DNA from: Niastella populi
Lineage (GTDB): Bacteria; Bacteroidota; Bacteroidia; Chitinophagales; Chitinophagaceae
DNA: 64,000 nucleotides
NCBI RefSeq assembly: GCF_002078015.1
Contig: NZ_LWBP01000123.1
Coordinates: 1-64,000 of the forward strand
Direction: 5' to 3'
Part shown: positions 53,623 to 63,219 of the stretch, in pieces
Layout of the letters: every line of letters begins with the position of its first letter
How positions within the stretch are numbered: position 1 is the first letter of the stretch
Program-made: the position numbers and the translations under genes
Notes under the pieces: generated by a model
Databases searched by the model: none
Seen by the model: the letters and a program-made list of their open reading frames with translations, nothing else
What the model was told of the DNA's origin: nothing

Positions 53623-54852
53623 ATGGTTTCCACTTTATCTGACAAAACGAAGCATTATCTCGATCTTGAAGAACAGTATGGCGCACACAATTATCATCCC
53701 CTTCCCGTAGTGTTGCAAAAAGGAGAAGGCGTGTATGTATGGGATGTCGATGGCAAAAGGTATTATGATTTCCTGAGCGGCTATTCAGCCGTTAACCAGG
53801 GACATTGCCATCCTAAAATTATTGCTGCATTCATGCTGCAGGCGCAACAACTTACACTTACCTCCCGGGCATTTTACAACGATGCACTGGGTGAGTATGC
53901 AGCGTTCATCACTAAATATTTCGGCTACGATAAAGTGCTGCCGATGAACACGGGGGTTGAAGCTGTTGAAACAGCCATCAAACTGTGCCGTCGCTGGGGA
54001 TATACCGTCAAAGGCATTCCTGAGAACAAAGCCACCATCATTGTATGCGGAGAGAATTTTCATGGCCGCACCAGCACCGTGATCTCGTTCAGCACCGATC
54101 CTTCTTCACGGAGTAAGTTCGGCCCATATATGCCGGGCTTTACCGTTATTCCCTATAACGATCTGCCTGCGCTTGAAAAAGCGTTGCAAGATCCTAACAT
54201 GGCGGGTTTCCTGGTTGAACCCATACAGGGCGAAGCCGGTGTCGTAGTTCCCGACGAAGGATACTTGTCAAGGGCAAAACAATATTGCGAAGCAGCCAAT
54301 GTACTGTTCATGGCCGATGAAATTCAAACCGGTTTGTGCCGTACAGGCAAAATGCTGGCATGCGACCATGAAAATGTACAACCCGATATCCTCATTCTTG
54401 GTAAAGCATTGAGCGGCGGTACGGTACCGGTATCGGCTGTACTGGCAAACGATGCTGTTATGCTTACCATTAAACCCGGCGAACATGGTTCTACTTACGG
54501 CGGTAATCCGCTGGCATGCCGGGTGGCCATTGAATCGCTGCGCGTGCTGAAAGAAGAGCATATGGCCGCCAATGCAACCGCCATGGGCGAATTGTTAAGA
54601 AAGGAGTTACAGGCATTGCAATCACCTTTTATTGATGTTGTTCGGGGAAAAGGATTATTAAATGCGATCGTCATCGAGCATACCGACAAGAACGCCGCAT
54701 GGAATTTATGTCTCACGTTAAAGGACAATGGCCTGCTTGCCAAACCTACCCATGGCGATAAGATCAGGTTTGCACCGCCGCTGGTCATTAATAAAGAACA
54801 AATAATTGAATGTGTGCAAATTATTAAAAAGAGTCTCGACGCACTGGCATAA
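53623..54852 (+). CDS. rocD: Ornithine--oxo-acid aminotransferase
   Basis: 409 residues, class III aminotransferase. Pyridoxal-phosphate Lys261 in [27 protein letters not shown] and [15 protein letters not shown] identify ornithine aminotransferase. Converts ornithine and 2-oxoglutarate to glutamate semialdehyde. Start at the first Met, typical length. Confidence 0.95.
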   Translation: MVSTLSDKTKHYLDLEEQYGAHNYHPLPVVLQKGEGVYVWDVDGKRYYDFLSGYSAVNQGHCHPKIIAAFMLQAQQLTLTSRAFYNDALGEYAAFITKYFGYDKVLPMNTGVEAVETAIKLCRRWGYTVKGIPENKATIIVCGENFHGRTSTVISFSTDPSSRSKFGPYMPGFTVIPYNDLPALEKALQDPNMAGFLVEPIQGEAGVVVPDEGYLSRAKQYCEAANVLFMADEIQTGLCRTGKMLACDHENVQPDILILGKALSGGTVPVSAVLANDAVMLTIKPGEHGSTYGGNPLACRVAIESLRVLKEEHMAANATAMGELLRKELQALQSPFIDVVRGKGLLNAIVIEHTDKNAAWNLCLTLKDNGLLAKPTHGDKIRFAPPLVINKEQIIECVQIIKKSLDALA

Positions 54853-54960
54853 CTAGTTATTCAGTTGTTCAGTTATTCAGTTGTTCAGTTGTTCAGTTTT
54901 CTAACCAACACTCAAGCTAATCAACTGAACAGTTCAATAACCAATGAACTAATCACTAAT
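54853..54960. repeat. Tandem/inverted intergenic repeat
   Basis: Tandem copies of TTCAGTTGTTCAGTTATTCAG, and a complementary block TCAACTGAACAG (54921-54932). Lies between rocD and the next gene. One of the word-like repeats. Confidence 0.55.
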
Positions 54961-55650
54961 ATGGACCACAAAGAAAAACATTTAGCAAGTTCTGCCATGC
55001 TCACCGATATAGTGATAGGCATGAGCGACGGGCTTACCGTTCCCTTTGCACTGGCAGCGGGTTTAAGCGGCGCCGTTAGTTCAACCGGCATTATCATCAT
55101 TGCCGGCATCGCCGAAATTGCCGCCGGTTCCATTGCCATGGGACTGGGTGGCTACCTGGCAGGCAGAACCGCGACAGATCATTATAACAGCGAGCTGAAA
55201 AGAGAATACGAAGAAGTGGAACTGGTTCCGGAAAAAGAAAAAGAAGAAGTACGCGGGTTCTTTGAAAATCTCGGCCTAAGCGAAGAAGTTCAACAAAAAG
55301 CGGTTGAAGATATTGCCAGAGACAAAAAGAAATGGGTCGACTTTATGATGAAGTATGAACTCGGCCTGGATAAACCCGACCCCAAACGCGCAACCAAATC
55401 GGCATTGAATATCGGGTTATCGTATGCAGTGGGCGGACTGGTACCATTAAGCCCATACTTCTTTATCGATACACCCGTAGAAGCATTGAAACTTTCGGCA
55501 ATCGTTACACTGATCTGTCTTTTTGTATTCGGTTATTTCAAAAGCCGCATGACCGGCGTTTCTCCCTGGGCCGGCGCATTAAAAGTGATGCTGATAGGCG
55601 CTGTAGCAGCCAGTGCAGCATTTGGTGTGGCGAAGATCTTTGAAGGATAA
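54961..55650 (+). CDS. VIT1/CCC1-family iron or manganese transporter
   Basis: Start at MDHKEKHLASS (54961), after the repeat. 229 residues. VIT family: DIVIGMSDGLTVPFALAAGL in TM1, followed by TM2 and the cytoplasmic helices with acidic residues (EREYEE-like KREYEEVELVPEKEKEEV), then three more TM segments. In eukaryotes and some bacteria these move Fe2+ or Mn2+ out of the cytosol. Confidence 0.9.
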   Translation: MDHKEKHLASSAMLTDIVIGMSDGLTVPFALAAGLSGAVSSTGIIIIAGIAEIAAGSIAMGLGGYLAGRTATDHYNSELKREYEEVELVPEKEKEEVRGFFENLGLSEEVQQKAVEDIARDKKKWVDFMMKYELGLDKPDPKRATKSALNIGLSYAVGGLVPLSPYFFIDTPVEALKLSAIVTLICLFVFGYFKSRMTGVSPWAGALKVMLIGAVAASAAFGVAKIFEG

Positions 55651-55730
55651 TATTTTGTCTTTGATCAATTTCTTACACATTAATTGCCGGCACCTGATAC
55701 ATTCAAATGACAAAGTTGTAATTTGATGGT

Positions 55731-56423
55731 ATGGAAAATAAAATACCATTAGAGGAGTACAAAAAAACACGCTATACCATTCAGGAATATCTTGAAGCGG
55801 AGCAAGCATCCGACGCAGAGTATAAATTTTTCCTCAACGAACCAGCAGTTGAATACAACAAAAAACGTTATACCATAGAAGAGTTCCTTCACATGGAGCG
55901 TGCATCAAATGTGAAGCATGAATATTACGAGGGTGAAATATTTGCCATGGCCGGCGCCGGCAAAAGGCACAACTGGATGTTCACAAATGTTTTCACAGGT
56001 ATCGGCATTCAACTAAAAGGCAAACACTGCCTTACCTATGGCAGTGATATGAGAATGCATATTCCCGAAAACACTTTATTCACCTATCCCGATATTTCCA
56101 TTTATTGCGGCGATCCAATTGCACTAAATGAAGATACACTTACAAATCCCACTATCATTATCGAAATTCTTTCCAGGTCTACCAGAAACTATGATCTTGG
56201 CACTAAATTTAAACTCTACCGCAATATACCTGCTCTTAAAGAATATATCCTGATAGATACAGAAAGCATTAAGGTAACGTCCTGGCGCATCAATACCCAT
56301 CAAAACTGGGAATCTGAAGAATACACATCTTTACAGCAAATAGTTAAAATACCAACTGCAAGCTTAGCCATTTCCATGGAAGATATTTACCATGGAACTT
56401 CTTTGCTGAAACCACTTAGTTGA
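55731..56423 (+). CDS. Uma2-family nuclease-fold protein with duplicated N-terminus
   Basis: 230 residues. The Uma2 (DUF820) restriction-endonuclease-like fold is seen in [52 protein letters not shown] (PD-(D/E)xK residues D, E, K). The N-terminal segment occurs twice: [19 protein letters not shown] and [21 protein letters not shown], 31 residues apart. The family is expanded in many bacteria with unknown role. Confidence 0.88.
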   Translation: MENKIPLEEYKKTRYTIQEYLEAEQASDAEYKFFLNEPAVEYNKKRYTIEEFLHMERASNVKHEYYEGEIFAMAGAGKRHNWMFTNVFTGIGIQLKGKHCLTYGSDMRMHIPENTLFTYPDISIYCGDPIALNEDTLTNPTIIIEILSRSTRNYDLGTKFKLYRNIPALKEYILIDTESIKVTSWRINTHQNWESEEYTSLQQIVKIPTASLAISMEDIYHGTSLLKPLS

Positions 56424-56433
56424 ATTACAAATA

Positions 56434-56838
56434 TCAATTTGTTGCTGTTTCTTCCTTTTTCAATTTAATATCGGGGAACAATGACATTACCATCATAAGT
56501 ATGGCCGATAACAGCATAACCCACAACCCGATCTTTTTATCGGGACAAATACCGCGGTAACAACCGGAGTAAACGATATAACATCTTATAGCATACGAGA
56601 GAACGATAGCGCAGATAAACACGTTCCAGCGTTTGGCCCAGATCCGCTGAATGGCAAAAAAAGCAATAGTTACCACACTCATCACCACAAATACATTGCC
56701 CGGCTTTCCATAAGCCCTGTTCTCGGAGAAAAAGCCATTAAAGGTCTTATCCAGGTCAGGATGATAGGTCCAGGGTAAAAAACCAGCCAACACAAGAATA
56801 ACAGCCGCTGCAATGCCGATCCATTGAGAATACTTCAT
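56434..56838 (-). CDS. Four-TM membrane protein of unknown function
   Basis: 134 residues, four TM segments (IGIAAAVILVLAGFLP, GNVFVVMSVVTIAFFAI, WNVFICAIVLSYAI, LWVMLLSAILMMVMSLFP) and a CYRGIC loop between TM3 and TM4. Convergent with the Uma2 gene, 10 bases apart. No family recognised. Confidence 0.7.
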   Translation of the reverse strand: MKYSQWIGIAAAVILVLAGFLPWTYHPDLDKTFNGFFSENRAYGKPGNVFVVMSVVTIAFFAIQRIWAKRWNVFICAIVLSYAIRCYIVYSGCYRGICPDKKIGLWVMLLSAILMMVMSLFPDIKLKKEETATN

Positions 56839-57042
56839 CAGGTATTATTTGATTTAACCGGCAAAGTGCCGTTTAGGGCCGCAAACATACTAAATTCAGC
56901 TTAAAATGCTTAAGGCCGAAAGCCGAAGGCTTAACGCAGCACCTGACCATGCACTTTCACGAAAAATAGTTACACCCTGAAATGAAGGCAGTTCCGCCCG
57001 CTGCGTTCTACGTTCTGCCTTCCGCGTGTTGCGATAAGCGTT

Positions 57043-58293
57043 TCACAACGTACTCACCATCTCCACTTCTCCCTTCGCCACCGCTTCGGCGCGGGCCCTT
57101 ATATAAATAATGTTTCGCCCTACCATATACATTGTAAAAGCACCAATGGCGCAGCAGGCCATTACGGCGGCCATGGGAAGCGCCGTGCTGTTCTGAAATA
57201 TGCTCACCAGGGCCGATGTACAGGCGCCAATACACATTTGAATGGCTCCCATAAGCGCCGAAGCGCTGCCTGCGTTATGTCCGAAAGGCGCCATCGACAG
57301 GGCCGAAGCATTGGGAAACGTAAAACCCTGGCAGCATAGGAACAGAAAAATGAGAAATATGGTTATGAACAGATCGCCCCAGCCCAGCAATGTAAGGGCA
57401 ACCAGTATCAACCCTATCGTACTCTGGCAGGCCAGCGCCACTTTAATGATCTGTTCGCTGGTATAATTCTTCAGCAATACGCTGTTGATCTGGCTGGCCC
57501 CTATCAGCCCCATGGCAATCAAAGCGAAGATCCAGCCGTATTGTTTTTCCGTTACATGAAAAACGCCCATAAACACAGAAGGGGAACCGCCTATATAAGC
57601 ATATAAACCGGCAGCCGAAATTGCCGCCGTTAACGCATAGGTATAGAACTGCGGATGTTTTATTACGCCTGCAAAGTTTTTGAGGATGGGCACCGGTTTC
57701 AGCGAAAATGCGGGATCGGGCGGTTTGCTTTCGGGCAGCAAAAAATATATTCCGGCAAGCACGATCAAATCAACGATCATCAGCATGGCAAACACCCAGC
57801 GCCAGCCAAACAGGGCGGTAACATAACCGCCCGCCGTAGGTGCAATAATGGGTGATACAGCCACTACCAGCATCAGCATCGAAAACACTTTGGCATTCTC
57901 TTTTACGTCGAACAGATCGCGCACCATGGCGCGGGCTGCCACCATACCTACGCATCCCCCAAGCGCCTGCAGCAACCGCAGCCCGATCAATGCATTTACC
58001 GAAGCCGCCAACGCACAACCCAGCGACGCCAGCATATAGATCGAAAGCCCTATGTACAATGGTTTCTTGCGGCCAAACCGCTCCAGCAGGGGACCGTAAA
58101 TTAATTGCCCGGCCGAGATGCCGATAAAAAAGCTCGATAACGAAAGCATCACCTTCGAAACTTCGGTGTTCAACCCTTTGGCAATATCCGGGAAAGCCGG
58201 CAGGTACATGTCGATTGAAAATGGACCAATGGCCGAAAGCATGCCGAGGATGAGAATCAGATAAAACTTCTTCTTGGGTTGGGAACTGCTCAT
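57043..58293 (-). CDS. Bcr/CflA-type MFS drug exporter
   Basis: 416 residues, twelve TM segments. Bcr/CflA signature: DMYLPAFPDIAKGLN in TM1, GQLIYGPLLERFGRKKPL (MFS loop 2-3 motif) and LLQALGGCVGMVAARAMVRDLF. Exports bicyclomycin-like or other drugs in related bacteria; the substrate here is unknown. Confidence 0.93.
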   Translation of the reverse strand: MSSSQPKKKFYLILILGMLSAIGPFSIDMYLPAFPDIAKGLNTEVSKVMLSLSSFFIGISAGQLIYGPLLERFGRKKPLYIGLSIYMLASLGCALAASVNALIGLRLLQALGGCVGMVAARAMVRDLFDVKENAKVFSMLMLVVAVSPIIAPTAGGYVTALFGWRWVFAMLMIVDLIVLAGIYFLLPESKPPDPAFSLKPVPILKNFAGVIKHPQFYTYALTAAISAAGLYAYIGGSPSVFMGVFHVTEKQYGWIFALIAMGLIGASQINSVLLKNYTSEQIIKVALACQSTIGLILVALTLLGWGDLFITIFLIFLFLCCQGFTFPNASALSMAPFGHNAGSASALMGAIQMCIGACTSALVSIFQNSTALPMAAVMACCAIGAFTMYMVGRNIIYIRARAEAVAKGEVEMVSTL

Positions 58294-58487
58294 GCGTTTA
58301 CAAAGTTACTTTATTGAAACGCAAAATAAAAGCCACAGGCAGGCCGCCATTTCAAAGCTGCCTGCCTTCTTTTACCGGGGCAGCGCCTTTGAAAGGGAAC
58401 CTGCCCTTACACCGCCGGCACAAAAAAAGGTGAGCCTCCTTGCGGAAACCCACCATAGCTGTGTGGTTCTGAGAAAAAATTTATTCG

Positions 58488-60152
58488 TTAATCCGTTATC
58501 AATACCGCCGGGTTGGCGCCATTGCTGAACGCCACTTTACCGGCGCTGTTCGGTATCCTGGCATTCACCACCCTGATGTTCTTATTCTTCTCCCCGTTGA
58601 TGCTGAATAATAATCCCGCATCGGATGCATACTTAAATCCGTTCAATGTAATGTTTGAACCCGATTCTACATATACCACCGGGCCTGCGTTTTTACTGAT
58701 AAGGGTAACATTCTTCATGCTGATCTCGCTCGCTTCTATGATCTCGGCCCCTTTATCGGTTTTCAGCACGATATTACTAAGTTCAATGCCCATTACTTTC
58801 ATTTCGGGTAACCCGCGGATGAAAATGCCCCTTTTGGCTCCATTGCAAACGATATCCGAGAGCTGAAAATTGCGGAACCGGGGCGTAGCTTCCGTAACCT
58901 CCGGCACCTCTGTCTTTTCACCGGCCGCCGGCGGTTTGGTAAAATAATACATGTCCCACAGGATGGCATCCTCCACAATATCTTTCATGCGAATGTTCTT
59001 CACAAAGATGTTCTCTACCACACCACCCCTGCCGCGGGCCGTTTTAAAACGAAGCCCGATATTGGTGCCCATAAAAGAACAGTCATACACAAATATATTA
59101 CGCGCGCCGCCGCTCATTTCTGAACCAACGACAAAACCGCCATGTCCTTTATAAACGATATTGTTGCGTACGATCACATTCTCCGTGGGTTTGCCTCTTT
59201 TTCTTCCTTCTTCATCTTTACCCGATTTTATACAAATGCCGTCATCCCCTACATCGAACGTGCAGCCTTCGATCAACACATTCCGGCAACTTTCCACATC
59301 GAGGCCATCGCCGTTTTGCGCATAATCGGGGTTTTTGGCAAAAACATTCCTGACGGTAAGGTCTTCACACATCACCGGATGCAAACACCAGGCGGGTGAA
59401 TTCTGAAAAGTGACGCCTTCCAGCAACACCTTTTTACAGTTGTTGAATACAACCAGGTTGGGCCGTAAAAAATCCTTGATGTCTTCAAAATCTTTCAGGG
59501 TTTGTCCCGGCAAAATGGCGGTACCTCTTCTTTGTTCATGCGCCAGTTTTGTTTTGGCAGAAGGGAACCAGATGCGGTCATCGGCGCTCACCAAACCACC
59601 CGATGCTTTTTTCGCCTTCCATTCCCTTTCGGTAAGCTTGTCCTTCCCCACCATTCGCCACACATCGCCATTGCCATCTACCACACCGCGGCCGGTAATG
59701 GCAATATTCTGCAGGTCGTTGCCAAAGATGGGCGATTGATTGCGGGCCGACCTTCTCCCTTCATATGTTCCTTCAACCAGCGGATACTGATCAAAATCGG
59801 AAGTGAACAACAGGATAGCATCGCGTTCAAGATGCAGGTTTACATTGCTTTTCATTTCAACGGGCCCTGTGAGCCAGATGCCGCCGGGAACCAGCACCAC
59901 CCCGCCGCCTTTGCTGCTACAGGTGGCAATTGCCCTGTTTATGCTCACGGTGTTCAGGGTTAACCCATCGGCTACAGCGCCGAACTTTTCTATATTGAAT
60001 GTATCACGCCTGAACTTCGGTTCTGCTATCTTCGGCAGGTTATTCCAGTTGTAGGGCGATCGCTCGTTTGTGGTTTGCGCTTTCAATTGTACTGCATACA
60101 CACTTACCATTGCGATAAGAACAAAGAAGATCAGGTTGTTTTTCTTCATCAT
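58488..60152 (-). CDS. Glycoside hydrolase family 28 (polygalacturonase-like)
   Basis: Start at the Met6/Met7 pair (MMKKNNLIFFVLIAM...), giving a signal peptide; the longest frame reaches 60167. About 554 residues. GH28 catalytic signature: N-x-D (NGDGLD, D287 in the 559-residue numbering), DDG (D308-D309), GHG (341-343) and RFK (373-375), on a parallel beta-helix. Cleaves polygalacturonan or rhamnogalacturonan-type links. Stands alone near an MFS exporter and without SusCD genes. Confidence 0.93.
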   Translation of the reverse strand: MMKKNNLIFFVLIAMVSVYAVQLKAQTTNERSPYNWNNLPKIAEPKFRRDTFNIEKFGAVADGLTLNTVSINRAIATCSSKGGGVVLVPGGIWLTGPVEMKSNVNLHLERDAILLFTSDFDQYPLVEGTYEGRRSARNQSPIFGNDLQNIAITGRGVVDGNGDVWRMVGKDKLTEREWKAKKASGGLVSADDRIWFPSAKTKLAHEQRRGTAILPGQTLKDFEDIKDFLRPNLVVFNNCKKVLLEGVTFQNSPAWCLHPVMCEDLTVRNVFAKNPDYAQNGDGLDVESCRNVLIEGCTFDVGDDGICIKSGKDEEGRKRGKPTENVIVRNNIVYKGHGGFVVGSEMSGGARNIFVYDCSFMGTNIGLRFKTARGRGGVVENIFVKNIRMKDIVEDAILWDMYYFTKPPAAGEKTEVPEVTEATPRFRNFQLSDIVCNGAKRGIFIRGLPEMKVMGIELSNIVLKTDKGAEIIEASEISMKNVTLISKNAGPVVYVESGSNITLNGFKYASDAGLLFSINGEKNKNIRVVNARIPNSAGKVAFSNGANPAVLITD

Positions 60153-60400
60153 TTGTAAGATATACAATTATTTAACATCCATATGGCATGTAAGCGTATG
60201 ACGCAGACAAAGGATGATTGGTTGCAGTGGCCGGGGTGGCGGGAGCGGATTTTTATGGTAAACACGCACAATTTTTATGCAATCGTTCCCGGCCGATCTT
60301 ATGAGGGACACTTAGTGACTAACTGCATTTCCTGTACAGTCAGGTACTTAGTAAATTAGTGAACTGAACTAACCGTTAACCATAGTCTTCACACAGAAGG

Positions 60401-60506
60401 CGCCTTATCCATTTGTAAAGTGTACCTGTAATATTGATGGAATGCACGTTCTGCCAGTGTACGGGTAAAACGGGAAAGGATCGCTTCATTGCGGTCCTTT
60501 TTTATT
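60401..60506 (+). ncRNA. Candidate small RNA, block 1
   Basis: CGCCTTATCC (60401-60410) leads to a terminator stem AAAGGATCGC/GCGGTCCTTT (60475-60484/60491-60500) with loop TTCATT and a T run. One T-G wobble in the stem. No coding frame. Confidence 0.4.
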
Positions 60507-60617
60507 TATACATGCCGCTATGAATTCGTGACTAACCGTTTTTTTTAAGCAGGCGGCATCATGCTAATTTAGCTGTATCATTTAATCGAATTACCATAAA
60601 CCTTTTCCATAAGATCA

Positions 60618-60710
60618 CGCCTTATCCTTTCATGATGCTTATGGCGCTACTTAAGACCATTTAAGAGGTACTAACAACAGGAGGGATCACCAACCGGTGG
60701 TCCTTTTTCT
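60618..60710 (+). ncRNA. Candidate small RNA, block 2
   Basis: CGCCTTATCC (60618-60627) again, with terminator stem GGATCACC/GGTGGTCC (60684-60691/60696-60703), loop AACC, and TTTTT tail. The T-G wobble is at the same place in the stem as in block 1. Confidence 0.4.
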
Positions 60711-60838
60711 TTATCAATCATTCAAAAAATTATAATAACAGCCCGAAAGTGTAGAATTTTTTCCACTACACCCCCTTGATTTTTCGTTGGCCCTGGTTTT
60801 TATATTAGTTTTTCTACAGTACTAAATCTCTTTTTTAC

Positions 60839-62569
60839 ATGTCACGTTCAGTAAAAAAAAGCAATACGACCGCCTTCGAAAAGACCCCTACCGGCATCAA
60901 TGGTTTCGATGAAATCACTAATGGCGGCCTTCCCGCCAACAGGCCAACGCTCGTTTGTGGCGAAGCCGGTGCAGGCAAAACATTATTCTCCATAGAATTT
61001 ATAGTTCGCGGGATACTTCAATATAATGAGCCGGGTGTTATTATGGTTTTTGAGGAAAAAGCTGAAGACCTTGAACAGAACGTAGCCTCGCTGGGTTTCA
61101 ATTTGAAAAAACTACAAAAAGACGGATTACTGTGGATCGATCATGTGCATATCGACCGCACCGAAATTGAGGAAACGGGGATGTACGACCTGGATGGTTT
61201 GTTCATTCGTTTAGCACATGCCATTGATACCACTGGTGCCAAACGGGTAATGCTCGACACCATCGAGAACCTGTTTGGCGGCTTCGAGAATGAAGGTATT
61301 TTGCGCGCTGAATTAAGAAGGCTATTCAGCTGGCTTAAGAACAGAGGCATCACTACCATCATCACCGCTGAAAAAGGGCTGGGTACGCTTACCCGCCATG
61401 GACTTGAAGAATATGTTTCCGATTGTGTGATCCTCCTCGATCACCGGGTTAAAAATCAAATTTCTACGCGACTGCTTCGCGTGGTGAAATATCGTGGCTC
61501 CCTGCATGGTACCAACGAATATCCGTTTCTCATTGATGAAGATGGTATTTCTGTATTACCTGTTACATCCCTGTTGCTCGAAAGAGAAGTTTCCTCCCAA
61601 CGGATCTCCTGCGGTATTCCATCGCTCGATGACATGTTGGACGGCAGGGGATTTTACCGGGGAAGCTCTATTCTTATCTCAGGTACTGCGGGCACCGGCA
61701 AAACCAATATTGCCGCTTATTTTGCCGATGCTTCCTGCAAACGTAAAGAGCGCTGTTTGTTCTTTGCATTTGAAGAATCGCCGCCTCAGATCATTCGGAA
61801 TATGCAATCGATCAATATCGATCTGAAAAAGCATATAGATGCCGGGCTTTTGCAGATCCTGGCTACAAGGCCAACGTCGTATGGACTTGAATCGCATCTT
61901 GTGTCCATACATAAAAGAGTAAAACAATATAAACCACGTACGGTAATCCTCGACCCTATAACAAACCTGGTGACCGTGGCCTCCATCAGTGATGTAAAAT
62001 CAATGCTGACCCGCCTGCTCGATTTTTTGCAGAACGAAGGCATTACTGTTCTTTTTACAGCATTGGTATTTGATAATGAGAAATCGTTACAAACAGATGA
62101 GGGTATATCTTCCCTGGTAGATGCGTGGATTCAGGTGCGCGATATAGAAGGTAACGGCGAACGAAACAGGGGCATCTACATTATGAAATCGAGAGGCATG
62201 AACCACAGCAACCAGGTAAGGGAGTTTGTGATCACCGAAAAAGGCCTGGAGCTCGTTGATGTGTTCCAGGGGCCTGAAGGCATTCTGGTTGGTTCGGCAC
62301 GGCAGGCCCAGCTACTGCAGGAGGCTACCGGCATTGAATTACGAACTTACGCCGCCAGCCGGAAAGATCAGGCAATCGAACGTAAGAAATTAGTGCTGGA
62401 AGCGAAAATCGCGTCATTGAGAGAAGAGTTTGAGTCGGTACAGGATGAGCTCAATAAAACATTTATGGAAGAAAAATTGAAGAAAGAGATCATGGAGCGG
62501 AACAGACAACAATTAGCCAATTCCCGAAACAACCGGAATTTAAAAAATGGCAAAAACAGCAAAAAATAA
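60839..62569 (+). CDS. kaiC: KaiC-like dual-ATPase
   Basis: 576 residues with two RecA/KaiC domains. CI: Walker A GEAGAGKT (41-48), catalytic Glu pair E72-E73 in [12 protein letters not shown]: Walker A GTAGTGKT (282-289), Glu pair E312-E313 in FEESPP. In the CII stretch that aligns with the cyanobacterial phosphosites S431/T432, this protein has Ser424-Ser425 (DEGISSLVD). The C-terminal ~70 residues are a charged coiled coil ([20 protein letters not shown]) not found in cyanobacterial KaiC. Its 3' end overlaps kaiB by 23 bases. No kaiA gene is nearby. Confidence 0.95.
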   Translation: MSRSVKKSNTTAFEKTPTGINGFDEITNGGLPANRPTLVCGEAGAGKTLFSIEFIVRGILQYNEPGVIMVFEEKAEDLEQNVASLGFNLKKLQKDGLLWIDHVHIDRTEIEETGMYDLDGLFIRLAHAIDTTGAKRVMLDTIENLFGGFENEGILRAELRRLFSWLKNRGITTIITAEKGLGTLTRHGLEEYVSDCVILLDHRVKNQISTRLLRVVKYRGSLHGTNEYPFLIDEDGISVLPVTSLLLEREVSSQRISCGIPSLDDMLDGRGFYRGSSILISGTAGTGKTNIAAYFADASCKRKERCLFFAFEESPPQIIRNMQSINIDLKKHIDAGLLQILATRPTSYGLESHLVSIHKRVKQYKPRTVILDPITNLVTVASISDVKSMLTRLLDFLQNEGITVLFTALVFDNEKSLQTDEGISSLVDAWIQVRDIEGNGERNRGIYIMKSRGMNHSNQVREFVITEKGLELVDVFQGPEGILVGSARQAQLLQEATGIELRTYAASRKDQAIERKKLVLEAKIASLREEFESVQDELNKTFMEEKLKKEIMERNRQQLANSRNNRNLKNGKNSKK

Positions 62570-62897
62570 AACGAATAACCAGTTAAGGTCTGTTATACGG
62601 CCAAACAAGCCAAAAGAGGAAAAATGGCAGTTACGTTTGTATATTGCCGGTAACACACCAAAATCGGCCGCTGCGCTTATCAATTTAAAAAAATATTGCG
62701 AAGAGCACCTGAACGACCGGTACGAGCTGGAAGTGATCGACCTGTTGGTGAATCCCCAACTGGCGGCCGGCGACCAGATACTGGCTATTCCTACCCTGGT
62801 AAGAAAAGTACCGGTGCCGGTTCGTAAAATAATCGGCGACCTGTCGAATGAAGAAAAAGTTTTAGTAGGACTAGACCTTAGATCTATAAAAAAATAA
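62547..62897 (+). CDS. kaiB: KaiB-like protein, copy 1
   Basis: 116 residues. The thioredoxin-like KaiB fold is clear and close to the cyanobacterial form: [66 protein letters not shown]. KaiB binds KaiC CI and can switch fold. Starts inside the end of kaiC (23 bases overlap) and ends one base before the second kaiB. Extra ~25 basic N-terminal residues. Confidence 0.95.
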   Translation: MAKTAKNKTNNQLRSVIRPNKPKEEKWQLRLYIAGNTPKSAAALINLKKYCEEHLNDRYELEVIDLLVNPQLAAGDQILAIPTLVRKVPVPVRKIIGDLSNEEKVLVGLDLRSIKK

Positions 62898-62898
62898 C

Positions 62899-63219
62899 AT
62901 GAAAAAAAACGGCGGGAACAACGATCTGAAAAAAAAATCGAAACCTCCTCCGGAGTATGACCTACGCCTGTATGTTACCGGCGCTACACCAAACTCTGTA
63001 AAAGCGATAGCCAATATCACGAATATTTGCGAGTCGTTTTTAAAAGACAGGTATGATCTGCAGATCATAGACGTTTACAAAGACGCTTCTGTGGCCTGGC
63101 AGGAGCAGATCATTGCCCTGCCATTATTGATAAAAAAACTCCCGCTCCCTGAACGAAAGCTCATAGGCGACCTATCTGAAACCGATAAAGTATTAAAAGC
63201 CCTGGGGGTTGAAATGTAA
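62899..63219 (+). CDS. KaiB-like protein, copy 2
   Basis: 106 residues, KaiB family: LRLYVTGATPNSVKAIANITN, DLQIIDVYKDASVAWQEQIIALPLLIK, PERKLIGDLSETDKVLKALG. Diverges from copy 1 at NPQL (DASV) and in the PVPVRK region (LPLPERK), so the two are not recent duplicates. Its stop overlaps the kinase start (TAATG). Confidence 0.93.
   Translation: MKKNGGNNDLKKKSKPPPEYDLRLYVTGATPNSVKAIANITNICESFLKDRYDLQIIDVYKDASVAWQEQIIALPLLIKKLPLPERKLIGDLSETDKVLKALGVEM

Larger units (their letters stand above)
60168..60838. other. Long intergenic region upstream of the kai operon
   Basis: 671 bases. Contains two similar blocks, each with CGCCTTATCC followed by a T-run hairpin terminator, and a weak promoter candidate before kaiC (TTGG at 60789, TAGTTTTT near 60808). 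No ORF is convincing. Confidence 0.5.
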
